A DNA stretch of 64,000 nucleotides from Variovorax sp. JS1663 (GTDB taxonomy: Bacteria; Pseudomonadota; Gammaproteobacteria; Burkholderiales; Burkholderiaceae_C). Every line of letters begins with the position of its first letter. Within the stretch, counting starts at the first letter, position 1. The DNA is taken from assembly GCF_002157355.1 (NCBI RefSeq), contig NZ_LYMK01000001.1:310001-374000 (forward strand), read 5' to 3'. The translations under genes were made by a program, and so were the position numbers. Under the pieces are notes generated by a model that was given only the letters and a program-made list of their open reading frames with translations, was not told the origin of the DNA and made no database searches. Shown here piece by piece: positions 10,640 to 19,482 of this stretch.

Positions 10640-11578
10640 TCATGCAGGGACCTTGCAGGCGCCGCTCATGCGCTCCGCGAAGCCGTGCGCACGGAATTGC
10701 TCCACCACGAATTCGACGAACACCCGCGTCTTCGCCGGCAGCAGCTTTTTGCTCGGGTAGTAGAGCGACAGCGGGCCGGCATCGGCATACCAGCCCGGCA
10801 GCACGCGCGCCAGCGCACCGGCCTGCAGGGCGGGCAGGGCGAAGGGCATCGGCACCAGCGCGATGCCCAGGCCCATCGCGGCGGCGCGGCACATCGCCTC
10901 CGGGTCGCTGAGGATCATGCGCGGCCGGCCTTCCACCGCCGCCTCCTCGCCGGCAGGATTGCGCAGCGTCCAGGTTCGCAGGCGCCCCGTGGGCGAAGAG
11001 CGGCGCACGATGCTGTCGAAGCCCGCCAGTTCGGCCGGGTGCGTGGGCGCCGGCTTGCCGCCGAAGTAGCGCGGGGCCGCCACCGCCACCACGTGGACGC
11101 GCGCCAGCTCACGCGCGACCAGCCCCGGCGTGAGCTGGATGCCGCCGCCGACCGCCGCATCGAAGCCCTCGCCGATCAGGTCCACCTGCCGGTTGTCGAA
11201 ATGCCAGTCCGGCAGGATGGCCGGGTAACGCGCGAGGAAGTCGCCCAGGAGCGGCACCAGGTACTCGCGCCCGAAGGCCTGGCCCATGCTGACCTTGAGC
11301 GTGCCGGCCGGCTGCCGTCCGGCCTCGGAGGCCCCGGCCACCGCGTCAGCCAGCGTCCCGAGCGCGCCGGAAATCTGTTGCAGCAGCTGCTCGCCGCCCT
11401 CGGTCAGGGTCAGCTTGCGCGTGCTGCGCTGGAACAGGCGCAGCCCCAGGCCGGCCTCCAGCCGCGCGACGTTCTTGCTCACGGCCGCAGGTGTCAGGCC
11501 GAGTTGCCGGGCCGCGGCCGAGAAGCTGCCGCTCTCGGCACTCCGGACGAAGGATTCGAGATGGCTCAGGGGCTGCAT
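10640..11578 (-). CDS. LysR family transcriptional regulator
   Basis: 312 residues from ATG at 11578 ([19 protein letters not shown]). The N-terminal helix-turn-helix is [45 protein letters not shown]. The C-terminal part is a type 2 periplasmic-binding-like effector domain. An upstream in-frame ATG would run into the SDR promoter, so the later start is preferred. It is divergent from the SDR gene, with a T-N11-A type inverted repeat between them; regulation of that SDR is the simplest reading. Confidence 0.92.
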   Translation of the reverse strand: MQPLSHLESFVRSAESGSFSAAARQLGLTPAAVSKNVARLEAGLGLRLFQRSTRKLTLTEGGEQLLQQISGALGTLADAVAGASEAGRQPAGTLKVSMGQAFGREYLVPLLGDFLARYPAILPDWHFDNRQVDLIGEGFDAAVGGGIQLTPGLVARELARVHVVAVAAPRYFGGKPAPTHPAELAGFDSIVRRSSPTGRLRTWTLRNPAGEEAAVEGRPRMILSDPEAMCRAAAMGLGIALVPMPFALPALQAGALARVLPGWYADAGPLSLYYPSKKLLPAKTRVFVEFVVEQFRAHGFAERMSGACKVPA

Positions 11579-11586
11579 GCGCCGAT

Positions 11587-11605
11587 TTTCAACCCAAAGT
11601 TGAAA
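11587..11605. promoter_or_regulatory. LysR-type inverted repeat
   Basis: TTTCAAC-CCAAA-GTTGAAA, a perfect 7-bp inverted repeat that contains T-N11-A, lies 9 nt before the lysR start codon and 84 nt before the SDR start. It is a good candidate for autoregulation and control of the divergent SDR gene. Confidence 0.65.
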
Positions 11606-11688
11606 TTGATAGGGCAGCTTGATGACTACCGCGAAGGCAATGAAATCCCGACACTGGAGCCATCGCAACACACACCCTGGAGTCCACC

Positions 11689-12450
11689 ATGTCCCAAGCC
11701 ACTCTCTCCCAGCCCGTCCTCGGCGGCAAGGCCGCCTTCGTCACCGGCGGTTCCCGCGGCATCGGCGCCGCCATCGTGCGGCGTCTCGCCAAGGACGGTG
11801 CTGCCGTCGCCTTCAGCTACGCCAGCAACGACGCCGCGGCCAAGGAACTGGCCGCCGCTGTCGAGGCCGCGGGCGGGCGGGCGCTGGCCCTGCGCGTCGA
11901 CAGCGCCGACGCGGCCGCGCTGCGCACGGCCATCGACCAGGCTGCGCAGGCGTTCGGGCGGCTCGACATCCTGGTCAACAACGCCGGCGTCCTGAAGCTC
12001 GGCGCCGTCGACGAAATCTCGCTCGAGGATTTCGACCTCACGCTGAACGTCAACGTCCGCGCCGTCTTCGTTGCCATCCAGGCCGCGCTGCGCCACATGG
12101 GCGACGGCGGCCGCATCATCAACATCGGCAGCACCAACGCCGAGCGCATGCCGTTCCCCGGCGGCGGCGTCTATGCCATGAGCAAGTCCGCGCTCACCGG
12201 CCTCGTGCAGGGCTTCGCGCGCGACCTGGGCCCGCGCGGCATCACGATCAACAACGTGCAGCCCGGCCCGGTCGACACCGACATGAACCCGGCCAGTGGC
12301 CCGATGGCTTCCACCATGCACGGCTTCATGGCGCTGCCGAGGCACGGCCGCGGCGAAGAGATTGCCGGCATGGTGGCCTACCTGGCGAGCCCCGAAGCCG
12401 CCTTCGTGACTGGCGCGGGCCTCAACATCGACGGCGGCTTTGCGGCCTGA
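11689..12450 (+). CDS. SDR family oxidoreductase
   Basis: 253 residues, classical short-chain dehydrogenase. Cofactor loop TGGSRGIG at residues 20-27, DSAD acidic region, NNAGV, catalytic Ser in INIGSTN, and YAMSK carrying the Tyr/Lys pair, then PGPVDTDMNP and the C-terminal GLNIDGGFA. The Arg after the glycine loop and FSYASN favour NADP(H), which is an inference. It resembles 3-oxoacyl-ACP reductase-like enzymes often controlled by an adjacent LysR gene. Its last 73 nt overlap the convergent MarR gene. Confidence 0.92.
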   Translation: MSQATLSQPVLGGKAAFVTGGSRGIGAAIVRRLAKDGAAVAFSYASNDAAAKELAAAVEAAGGRALALRVDSADAAALRTAIDQAAQAFGRLDILVNNAGVLKLGAVDEISLEDFDLTLNVNVRAVFVAIQAALRHMGDGGRIINIGSTNAERMPFPGGGVYAMSKSALTGLVQGFARDLGPRGITINNVQPGPVDTDMNPASGPMASTMHGFMALPRHGRGEEIAGMVAYLASPEAAFVTGAGLNIDGGFAA

Positions 12451-12893
12451 GCGTCGGGTCCCGCCGCCGAGGCGATCAGCCGGTCCAGCGTGGCGTTCAG
12501 GTGCTCCAGATCCGCAGCGGCCACGCCCGCGAACAGCTCCGCCTCGCGCGCTTTGGCCTCCACGCTGACCGCGGCGAAGAGCGTCTTGCCTGCACTGCTC
12601 AGGTACAGCCGGCTGCACCGCTGGTCCGTCGGGTCCTCGTGACGGTGCAGGCGCTTGTGGCGCTTCAGCCCCGCGAGCGCGCGGCTCACCGACATCTTGT
12701 CCAGCCCGGTCAGCTCGGCCAGCTGCGTCGCCGTGATGCCGGGCCGCGTGCCCAGCACCGCCATCGCCCGCCATTCGTTGAGCGTGAGCTGGTGCACGCG
12801 CCCCACCCGCTGCTGGAAGGGCCGCGCCGTGAGGTTCACGACCCGGACCAGCTTGAAGAAGACCGAGTCCTCGAAGCCGGCCGACTCGTTCAT
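12378..12893 (-). CDS. MarR family transcriptional regulator
   Basis: 171 residues from ATG at 12893 (MNESAGFEDSVFFKL). The winged helix includes LTLNEWRAMAVLGTRPGITATQLAELTGLDKMSVSRALAGLKRH and wing DQRCSRLYLSSAGK. The C-terminal extension after LIASAAG is Ala/Pro-rich and reads into the convergent SDR gene, overlapping it by 73 nt, so the two 3-prime ends share sequence. ATG overlaps the stop of the E1 beta gene (ATGA), which places it third in an operon with the TPP-dependent dehydrogenase subunits it may control. Confidence 0.85.
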   Translation of the reverse strand: MNESAGFEDSVFFKLVRVVNLTARPFQQRVGRVHQLTLNEWRAMAVLGTRPGITATQLAELTGLDKMSVSRALAGLKRHKRLHRHEDPTDQRCSRLYLSSAGKTLFAAVSVEAKAREAELFAGVAAADLEHLNATLDRLIASAAGPDAQAAKPPSMLRPAPVTKAASGLAR

Positions 12894-13885
12894 CGAACGA
12901 ACGCCCTGGCCGCCTCGGCGATGCGTTCGGCACCCACGCGCGACTGCGCCTCCAGCACTGGCGAATAGCCCACCGGAATGCGCGGCGCACCGAGCCGCGC
13001 GATGCGGCAGCCCGTCGCCTCGGCCGCGCTGGCCGCGATCTCGGCGCCGAAGCCGGCGGCCTGCACCGCCTCGTGCACCACCAGCAGCCGCAGCGTGCGC
13101 GCGCAGGAGGCCAGCACCGTCTCGCGGTCCCAGGGCCACAGCGTGCGCAGGTCGATCAACTCGACCGCGATGCCCTCGGCCGCCAGCGTTTCGCAGGCGG
13201 CATGGCAGGCCTGCAGCTGCCGGCTCCAGCTCACCAGCGTGAGCGCATCGCCCCGGCGCAGCGTGGCCGCGCGGCCCAGCGGCAGCGGCACCGACTCGTC
13301 GACCAGCCCGCGCACCCCCCACAGCGCCTTGTGCTCGATGTAGACCACCGGATCGCCGCACTGCATCGCCGCGCGCAGCAGCGCATGGTTGTCCTGCGGC
13401 GTCGCCGGGCACACCACCACCACGCCCGGCAGGTGCGCGAACCAGGCTTCCAGCGACTGCGAATGCTGCGCCGCCGAGGCATCCCAGATGCCGCCCGGCA
13501 TGCGCGCCACCATCGGCACGCGACCCTGACCGCCGAACATGAAGCGGTTCTTCGCGGCCTGGTTCACCAACTCGTCCATGCCGCACAGCGCGAAGTCCAC
13601 CACGCGCATCTCGACCACCGGCCTGAGGCCCGCCAGCGCCATGCCCACGCCGGCGCCCATGATCGCGGCCTCCGAGATCGGCGTGTCGATCACGCGCTCG
13701 GCGCCGAAGCGCTGCTGCAGGCCCTTGTACTGGCCGAAGATACCCCCGCGCCCCACGTCCTCGCCGAGCACGACCACGCGCGGGTCGGCCTCCATCTCAC
13801 GCTGCACCGCCAGCACCGCGGCCTCGGCGTAGCTCATCTCGCGCGGCGCCACGGCCGTGGCGGCCTTCGCCGTGTCGCTGCTCAT
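12890..13885 (-). CDS. TPP-dependent dehydrogenase E1 component, beta subunit
   Basis: 331 residues from ATG at 13885, overlapping the E1 alpha stop; an in-frame ATG 6 nt earlier is possible. Transketolase-like pyrimidine-binding domain: MSYAEAAVLAVQREME, VLGEDVGRGGIFGQYKGL, DTPISEAAIMGAGVGMALAGLRPV, then the C-terminal domain with VPLPLGRAATLRRGDALTLVSWS and VELIDLRTLWPWDRETV. With the alpha subunit it decarboxylates a 2-oxo acid or acetoin. No E2 or E3 gene lies beside it, so it must borrow these or act on a special substrate. Confidence 0.9.
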   Translation of the reverse strand: MSSDTAKAATAVAPREMSYAEAAVLAVQREMEADPRVVVLGEDVGRGGIFGQYKGLQQRFGAERVIDTPISEAAIMGAGVGMALAGLRPVVEMRVVDFALCGMDELVNQAAKNRFMFGGQGRVPMVARMPGGIWDASAAQHSQSLEAWFAHLPGVVVVCPATPQDNHALLRAAMQCGDPVVYIEHKALWGVRGLVDESVPLPLGRAATLRRGDALTLVSWSRQLQACHAACETLAAEGIAVELIDLRTLWPWDRETVLASCARTLRLLVVHEAVQAAGFGAEIAASAAEATGCRIARLGAPRIPVGYSPVLEAQSRVGAERIAEAARAFVR

Positions 13886-14901
13886 GTCCATTGGCCGGCT
13901 CCGGTGGTCTGCACGTCGGTGAAGGCGGCTGAGGCCTCGGGCCAGGGCGCGGCATCGGCGGCCGCCACCGCGGCCTCGACCTCCACGCGCGCCGCGTGCT
14001 CGATCGCATCGAGCGCCTGCGCCGTCACGCCCTCCGCGAGCAGGCGTGCGCGTGCACGCGCCAGCGGATCCGTCTCCAGCGCCGCCGCCAGCTCGCCCGG
14101 ATCGCGGTAGGCCGCCGCGTCGACCGACACGTGCCCCTTCACGCGGTAGGTCAGGGCATGCAGCAGCCGAGGCCCTTGACCGGCGCGCACCTCGGCGACG
14201 AGACGGCGCGCCGCTTCGTGCACCGCGAACACGTCGTTGCCGTCCACCTGCGTCGCCGCGATGTCCAGCGCCAGCGCGCGCGCCGAGGCGCCGTCGCCGG
14301 CCGTCATCGGCCCGCTCGCCGTGGTCGCGCTCCAGCGGTTGTCCTCGCACACGAACAGCACCGGCAGGCCGTACACCCGCGCCCAGTTCAGCGACTCCAG
14401 GAAAGGCCCGCGGTTGATCGCCCCGTCGCCGAAGAAGCACACGGTGATCGCCTCCTTCTTCTGCAGCTTCTGCGCATGCGCCGCGCCCACCGCGATCGGC
14501 AGGCCGGCCGCCACCACGCCGTTGGCGCCCAGCATGCCCACCGAAAAATCGGCGATGTGCATCGAGCCGCCCTTGCCGCCGTTGAAGCCCGTGGCCTTGC
14601 CGAACAGCTCGCACATCATCCGTGCGAGGTCCGCGCCCTTGGCCAGCGTGTGGCCGTGGCCGCGGTGGGTGGAGGTCAGGTAGTCGGCCGGATGCAGGTG
14701 CGCGCAGACGCCCGCGGCCACCGCCTCCTGCCCGGTCGACAGGTGCAACGGCCCGCGCACCTGGGCGGCTCCTGCCGCTTCCTGCCCATAGGCGCTCACG
14801 CCGCCCTGGCTCGCCGTTTCGGCGGCGTTCTCGAAGGCGCGGATGCGCTGCATCGTCCGGTAGAGCGCCTGGCGCTCGGCTTCACTCGTCTGGGGATTCA
14901 T
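13882..14901 (-). CDS. TPP-dependent dehydrogenase E1 component, alpha subunit
   Basis: 339 residues from ATG at 14901 (MNPQTSEAERQAL). Visible motifs are LHLSTGQEAVAAGVCAHL, the HRGHGHTLAKG loop, GGKGGSMHI, and the thiamine pyrophosphate motif GDGAINRGPFLESLN. Similar to AcoA/PdhA. The spacing to the acoR-like gene upstream is about 100 nt on the same strand, and it begins the E1 alpha-E1 beta-marR operon. Acetoin dehydrogenase is a reasonable guess from the AcoR-like neighbour, but E2/E3 are absent here, so the substrate is open. Confidence 0.9.
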   Translation of the reverse strand: MNPQTSEAERQALYRTMQRIRAFENAAETASQGGVSAYGQEAAGAAQVRGPLHLSTGQEAVAAGVCAHLHPADYLTSTHRGHGHTLAKGADLARMMCELFGKATGFNGGKGGSMHIADFSVGMLGANGVVAAGLPIAVGAAHAQKLQKKEAITVCFFGDGAINRGPFLESLNWARVYGLPVLFVCEDNRWSATTASGPMTAGDGASARALALDIAATQVDGNDVFAVHEAARRLVAEVRAGQGPRLLHALTYRVKGHVSVDAAAYRDPGELAAALETDPLARARARLLAEGVTAQALDAIEHAARVEVEAAVAAADAAPWPEASAAFTDVQTTGAGQWT

Positions 14902-15004
14902 CTCGGCTCCAGCGCAGGACCGGGCTGCGCTTCGCAGGAAATCGTATCGATCGTGACCAACTGCGCGTGAGCGGGCTAACCCGCGCGGTCGCGCCGCAGC
15001 CTCA

Positions 15005-16231
15005 TCATTCGCCGAGCGGATCGTCCTGCTGCCAGCTGCGCAGCCGCCGGTACAGCGTGCCGCGCGAAACCCGCAGCTGCCGCGCCGCATGCGAGATGTT
15101 GCCGCCGTGCGTCGCCAGCGTCTCCTCGATCAGCTTGCGGCTGTGGCCGCGCAGCGTGCCGTCGTCCGCCACCGCCGGCGCCGGCGAATCGGAGAGCAGC
15201 GGTTCGATCGCGGGGATGCTCGTGCCCGGCGCCGCCGTCACGCCCACCGCATGCCGGAAGTCCACGCCGTCCGGTGCCTGCAGACGCGCCCGCAGCCACA
15301 CCCCCAACCCGCTCGCCAGCCGCACCGGCTGCGCCGCGTCGCGCCGGCCCAGGCGCAGCAGCGTGCGCAGGTCCAGCCCGAACACCCGCTCCACGTCGCG
15401 CGGCCCCGACTCCGGCAGCCGCCCGATCAGCCGCGCCCCGGCCGCGTTGAGCCATTCCACGCTCCCATCCGGCCCGACCCCCGCCAACGCTTCCAGCGGC
15501 GTGCCCAGCAGTCCCGGGCTGGCCTGGAAGCGCAGCACCAGCCGGTCGGCCGACTGGGCCAGCAGCAGCCGGTTCTCGATGGTGGTGGCATAGAGCGCCA
15601 CCATCGAGGCCGCGTCGAAGCCGAAGGGCCGCGCCTCCACCGTGATGTCCAGCACCGCCGCCAGCCGCCCGTGCACGTCGCGGATCGGCGCGGCCGCGCA
15701 TTGCATCTCGCGCAGGTAGTCGAAGTAGTGCTCGGCGCCATCCACCGTGCAGGCCTGCCCGGTGCAGGTGACGATGCCCGGCGCGGTCGTGCCCACCACG
15801 CTCTCGGCGATGTTCACGCCCAGCCGCGCCGTCTTGCACAGGATGGGCTGCGCAGGCGCCGAGGGGTTGTGCGTCACGTGCACGATCACGCCCTGCGCAT
15901 CGGTCAGCAGCACGCGCGAGTCGGTGCCGGCCAGCGAGCTTTCCATCGTCTGCAACTCGGCGCGCGCCGCATCGAGCAACTCGTGGTTGCGGTTCAGCGT
16001 CGCATGCAGCCGGCTCGGCGTGACGGGGTCGAAGGCGATCAGGCGGCCGCGGTCGGTGTGCGCGCGCGTACAGCGCATCCACGACTGGATCACCTGCTCG
16101 CCCACCAGCCCGGAGGGCCGCACGCCTTCCTCGAAGAACTGCTGCCGCGCCAGCGCCACCCGCTCGGCGCGCGTGGTCGAGAACAGCTGTCGCGGGCCGC
16201 CTGCGGCGCGGCGGCTCGGGGGCAGGGACAT
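15005..16231 (-). CDS. AcoR-like regulator: GAF/PAS-type sensor plus Fis HTH, without AAA+ domain
   Basis: 408 residues from ATG at 16231. The N-terminal half matches AcoR-type sensors: SWMRCTRAHTDRGRLIAFD, then a GAF-like domain (LLTDAQGVIVHVTHNP, GVNIAESVVGTTAPG, CTGQACTVDGAEHYFD). A PAS-like segment around residues 250-320 follows. The C-terminus is a Fis-type helix-turn-helix, LIEETLATHGGNISHAARQLRVSRGTLYRRLRSW. The sigma-54 interacting AAA+ domain (GAFTGA) expected between them is missing, so it cannot activate sigma-54 RNA polymerase in the usual way. It is divergent from the quinoprotein dehydrogenase and precedes the E1 genes. Confidence 0.85.
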   Translation of the reverse strand: MSLPPSRRAAGGPRQLFSTTRAERVALARQQFFEEGVRPSGLVGEQVIQSWMRCTRAHTDRGRLIAFDPVTPSRLHATLNRNHELLDAARAELQTMESSLAGTDSRVLLTDAQGVIVHVTHNPSAPAQPILCKTARLGVNIAESVVGTTAPGIVTCTGQACTVDGAEHYFDYLREMQCAAAPIRDVHGRLAAVLDITVEARPFGFDAASMVALYATTIENRLLLAQSADRLVLRFQASPGLLGTPLEALAGVGPDGSVEWLNAAGARLIGRLPESGPRDVERVFGLDLRTLLRLGRRDAAQPVRLASGLGVWLRARLQAPDGVDFRHAVGVTAAPGTSIPAIEPLLSDSPAPAVADDGTLRGHSRKLIEETLATHGGNISHAARQLRVSRGTLYRRLRSWQQDDPLGE

Positions 16232-16273
16232 GGGGCTCTCCTGGGCGTGGGGGACACCGTTGCCGGTGGAATG

Positions 16274-16290
16274 TGTTCCGCAATGGAACA
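16274..16290. promoter_or_regulatory. Inverted repeat between regulator and quinoprotein gene
   Basis: TGTTCC-GCAAT-GGAACA, a perfect 6-bp inverted repeat with a 5-nt spacer, sits 43 nt upstream of the regulator ATG and 84 nt upstream of the dehydrogenase ATG. It is a candidate binding site for the Fis-type HTH of the divergent regulator. Confidence 0.6.
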
Positions 16291-16374
16291 GTCCCGCCCC
16301 CGGGAAATCCCGAGGGTGAAGAAAGAGGCCGGGCGAACGATTCTTCAGCTCACAACGACCCAGGAGACGACACG

Positions 16375-18480
16375 ATGAACAAGCTCCACACCGTGCTGGC
16401 GCTCGGTGCGCTGCTGTGCCTTCAGGCACAGCCCGCGGCGGCCCAGGACAAGGGCTCGCCCGATCACATCAAGGCCGCCACCGCCCGCGTGGACGGCGCC
16501 TTCATCCGCGCCAACACCGCGAAGACCAACGACTGGCCCAGCTACGGCCTCGACTACGCCGAGACCCGCTTCAGCAAGCTCGACCAGATCACCACCGGCA
16601 ACGTCAAGGAACTGGGCCTGGCCTGGTCCTACAACCTCGAGTCCACACGCGGCGTCGAGGCCACGCCGCTGGTGGTGGACGGCATCATGTACGTCACCGC
16701 CTCCTGGAGCGTGGTGCATGCCATCGACGTGCGCACCGGCAAGAAGCTCTGGAGCTACGACCCCAAGGTCGACAAGTCCAAGGGCTTCCGCGGCTGCTGC
16801 GACGTGGTCAACCGCGGTGTTGCGCTCTACCAGGGCAAGGTCTTCGTCGGCGCCTACGACGGCCGCCTGATCGCGCTCGATGCCGCCACCGGCCAGCCGG
16901 TCTGGGAGAAGGACACCATCGCCGACCGCTCCAAGTCCTACACCATCACCGGCGCGCCGCGCGTCTTCAAGGGCAAGGTCATCATCGGCAACGGCGGCGC
17001 CGAATACGGCGTGCGCGGCTACATCACCGCTTACGACGCCGCCACCGGCGAGCAGAAGTGGCGCTGGTTCACCGTGCCGGGCGATCCCTCCAAGCCCTTC
17101 GAGGACGCCTCCATGGCCAAGGCCGCCAAGACCTGGGACCCGAGCGGCAAGTACTGGGAAGCGGGCGGCGGCGGCACCGCGTGGGACACGCTCGCCTTCG
17201 ACCCCGAGCTCAACCTCATGTACGTGGGCACCGGCAACGGCTCACCCTGGGCGCGCAGCAAGCGCAGCCCCAAGGGCGGCGACAACCTCTACCTCGCCTC
17301 CATCGTCGCGCTCAACCCCGACACCGGCCAGTACGTCTGGCACTACCAGGAGACCCCCGGCGACAACTGGGACTACACCTCCACCCAGCCGATGATCCTG
17401 GCCGACCTCAAGATCAAAGGCAAGCCGCGCAAGGTCATCCTGCATGCGCCGAAGAACGGCTTCTTCTTCGTCATCGACCGCACCAACGGCAAGTTCATCT
17501 CCGCCAAGAACTTCGTCGAGGTCAACTGGGCCACCGGCTACGACAAGAAAGGCCGCCCCATCGAGGTCGCCGCCGCGCGCCAGAACGAGAAGCCCGGCGA
17601 CAGCATCCCCGGCCCCTTTGGCGCGCACAACTGGCACTCGATGTCCTTCAACCCGCAGACCGGCCTGGCCTACCTGCCCGCGCAGAACATCCCGCTTTCG
17701 CTCATGGACGACAAGGACTGGAAGTTCAACGAGAACAAGCCGGCCCGCCCCCATGCCGCGCTGGGCTGGAATACCGCCATGTTCATCAACGCCGAGCCGC
17801 CCAAGAGCAAGCCCGCGGGCCGCCTCGTCGCCTGGGACCCGGTCGCGCAGAAAGAGGCCTGGGGCGTCGAGCATGTCTCGCCCTGGAACGGCGGCACCTT
17901 GACCACCGCCGGCAACCTGGTCTTCCAGGGCACCGCCGACGGCCGCCTGGTCGCCTACAACGCCAAGAACGGCGACAAGCTGTGGGAGACCGCCACCGGC
18001 ACCGGCGTGGTCGCGGCGCCGGCCACCTACATGGTCGACGGCAAGCAGTACGTCTCCATCGCCGTCGGCTGGGGCGGCGTCTACGGCCTGGCCGCGCGCG
18101 CCACCGAGCGCCAGGGCCCGGGCACCGTCTACACCTTCGTCATCGGCGGCAAGGCGCCCAAGCCCGACTTCGTGCAGTACCGCATGGACAAGCTGCTGCA
18201 GGGCGTGAAGTACGACCCCGCCAAGGTGCCCGACGGCACGCTGCTCTACGTGAGCAACTGCGTCTTCTGCCATGGCGTGCCGGGCGTGGACCGCGGCGGC
18301 AACATCCCGAACCTGGGCTACATGAACGCGTCCATGATCGAGAACCTCGACAAGTTCGTCTTCAAGGGCCCGGCGATGGAGCGTGGCATGCCGGACTTCA
18401 GCGGCAAGCTCAGCATGGATGACGTGGAGAAGATCAAGGCCTTCATCCAGGGGACGGCGGATGCGGTGAGGCCGAAGTAG
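16375..18480 (+). CDS. PQQ-dependent methanol/ethanol family dehydrogenase with C-terminal cytochrome c
   Basis: 701 residues from ATG at 16375 with GGAG upstream. Signal peptide ALGALLCLQAQPAAAQ. Eight-bladed quinoprotein propeller: WPSYGLDYAETRFSKLDQI, vicinal Cys pair near residues 141-142 (RGCCDVVNRG), and W-docking style repeats such as VWEKD and ALNPDTGQYVWHYQ. The catalytic Asp is probably D333 in NWDYTS. Position +2 is Thr, not the Asp of lanthanide enzymes, so a calcium type is predicted. A haem c motif CVFCH lies near residue 629. It is a type II periplasmic quinohaemoprotein alcohol dehydrogenase, under probable control of the divergent AcoR-like gene. Confidence 0.93.
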   Translation: MNKLHTVLALGALLCLQAQPAAAQDKGSPDHIKAATARVDGAFIRANTAKTNDWPSYGLDYAETRFSKLDQITTGNVKELGLAWSYNLESTRGVEATPLVVDGIMYVTASWSVVHAIDVRTGKKLWSYDPKVDKSKGFRGCCDVVNRGVALYQGKVFVGAYDGRLIALDAATGQPVWEKDTIADRSKSYTITGAPRVFKGKVIIGNGGAEYGVRGYITAYDAATGEQKWRWFTVPGDPSKPFEDASMAKAAKTWDPSGKYWEAGGGGTAWDTLAFDPELNLMYVGTGNGSPWARSKRSPKGGDNLYLASIVALNPDTGQYVWHYQETPGDNWDYTSTQPMILADLKIKGKPRKVILHAPKNGFFFVIDRTNGKFISAKNFVEVNWATGYDKKGRPIEVAAARQNEKPGDSIPGPFGAHNWHSMSFNPQTGLAYLPAQNIPLSLMDDKDWKFNENKPARPHAALGWNTAMFINAEPPKSKPAGRLVAWDPVAQKEAWGVEHVSPWNGGTLTTAGNLVFQGTADGRLVAYNAKNGDKLWETATGTGVVAAPATYMVDGKQYVSIAVGWGGVYGLAARATERQGPGTVYTFVIGGKAPKPDFVQYRMDKLLQGVKYDPAKVPDGTLLYVSNCVFCHGVPGVDRGGNIPNLGYMNASMIENLDKFVFKGPAMERGMPDFSGKLSMDDVEKIKAFIQGTADAVRPK

Positions 18481-19345
18481 GACCGGCGGCGTCGATGAAG
18501 GCCTGCACGTCTTCCAGCACCGGCGCAATCCAGCCCAAGGGCCACGCGAACGCGCCGATGAGCGTCGTGTGCCGCGCACGCTCGTAGAGCCTGAGCGTCA
18601 CCGGCACGCCTGCCGTCTCCAGCTTGCGCGCCAGCTGCCGCGTGCTGCGGTCGGGGCTGACCAGCGCATCGTCGACCGCCGCGCCGAGGAAAGTGCGCGG
18701 TGCGGACCGCGACGCGAATTCGATGGGCTGCGCGTGCGGCGGATAGTTCGGGTGGAAGAACACCGGCCGCACCTCGGGGTTGCCGGTCGGCAGGAAATCG
18801 TAGGGCCCGGCCAGTCCGATCCAGCCCGCAAGCTCGCGGGGCGCGTGGCCGGTGTGCCCGAGCCAGCGCGCATCCAGCGCCAGCATGGCCGCGTTGTAGC
18901 CGCCGGCGCTGTGGCCCATCACGAACACCCGCCGCGGGTCGCCTCCCAGGCGCGCGGCATGCTCGAGCCCGAAAGCGAGCGCCCGTGCGCTGTCCTCGAG
19001 GAACTGCGGATACCGCACTTCCGGGTACAGCCGGTAGTCGGCGATCAAGACCAGCACGCCGCGCGCCGCCAACCCTCGCCCCACGAATTCGTAGTCCTGG
19101 CGAGCGCCCGTGTTCCACGAGCCCCCGTAGAAAAACACCACCACCGGCCAGCCGTGCGCCGGCGCCATGCCCGCCGGCGTGTAGATGTCGAGCTTCTGCC
19201 GAGGCAGTTCGCCGTATGCGACACCTGCGCTCAGCATCGAATCGCCACGGGCGGAAAGTGCGTTGAGCGTGCCGACGGCCGAGCAGCCGCCCAATGACGA
19301 TGCGATGGCGAGCGCTGCTGCCAGCAGCATGATCAGTCGACGCAT
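18443..19345 (-). CDS. Alpha/beta hydrolase lipoprotein (esterase/lipase-like)
   Basis: 300 residues from ATG at 19345. A lipoprotein signal ends in LGGC, so the mature protein is lipid-anchored, probably periplasmic. The hydrolase core shows the oxyanion strand VVVFFYGGSWNTG, the nucleophile elbow GHSAGG near residue 147, an acid in DALVSPD, and the His in ARHTTL. It resembles the BD-FAE/kynurenine formamidase-like esterase group. Its 3-prime end overlaps the convergent quinoprotein gene by 38 nt. Substrate unknown. Confidence 0.87.
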   Translation of the reverse strand: MRRLIMLLAAALAIASSLGGCSAVGTLNALSARGDSMLSAGVAYGELPRQKLDIYTPAGMAPAHGWPVVVFFYGGSWNTGARQDYEFVGRGLAARGVLVLIADYRLYPEVRYPQFLEDSARALAFGLEHAARLGGDPRRVFVMGHSAGGYNAAMLALDARWLGHTGHAPRELAGWIGLAGPYDFLPTGNPEVRPVFFHPNYPPHAQPIEFASRSAPRTFLGAAVDDALVSPDRSTRQLARKLETAGVPVTLRLYERARHTTLIGAFAWPLGWIAPVLEDVQAFIDAAGPTSASPHPPSPG

Positions 19346-19482
19346 GAGTCCTTCCAGGCAATCGGGCGGCGACATGCGCCCGCAGCGTTGTACGCAGCCG
19401 GTGGCCTTTCGGATCTGCGACAGGATCAAGCCATGTCAGCGCTTTGCTCCCCTGCGTTCTGCACGCGGCCGATGGATGGTCG

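Noticed and set aside
16375..18480. Lanthanide-dependent (XoxF/PedH type) reading of the quinoprotein
   Set aside because: The residue two after the presumed catalytic Asp is Thr (NWDYTS), not the extra Asp of lanthanide enzymes.
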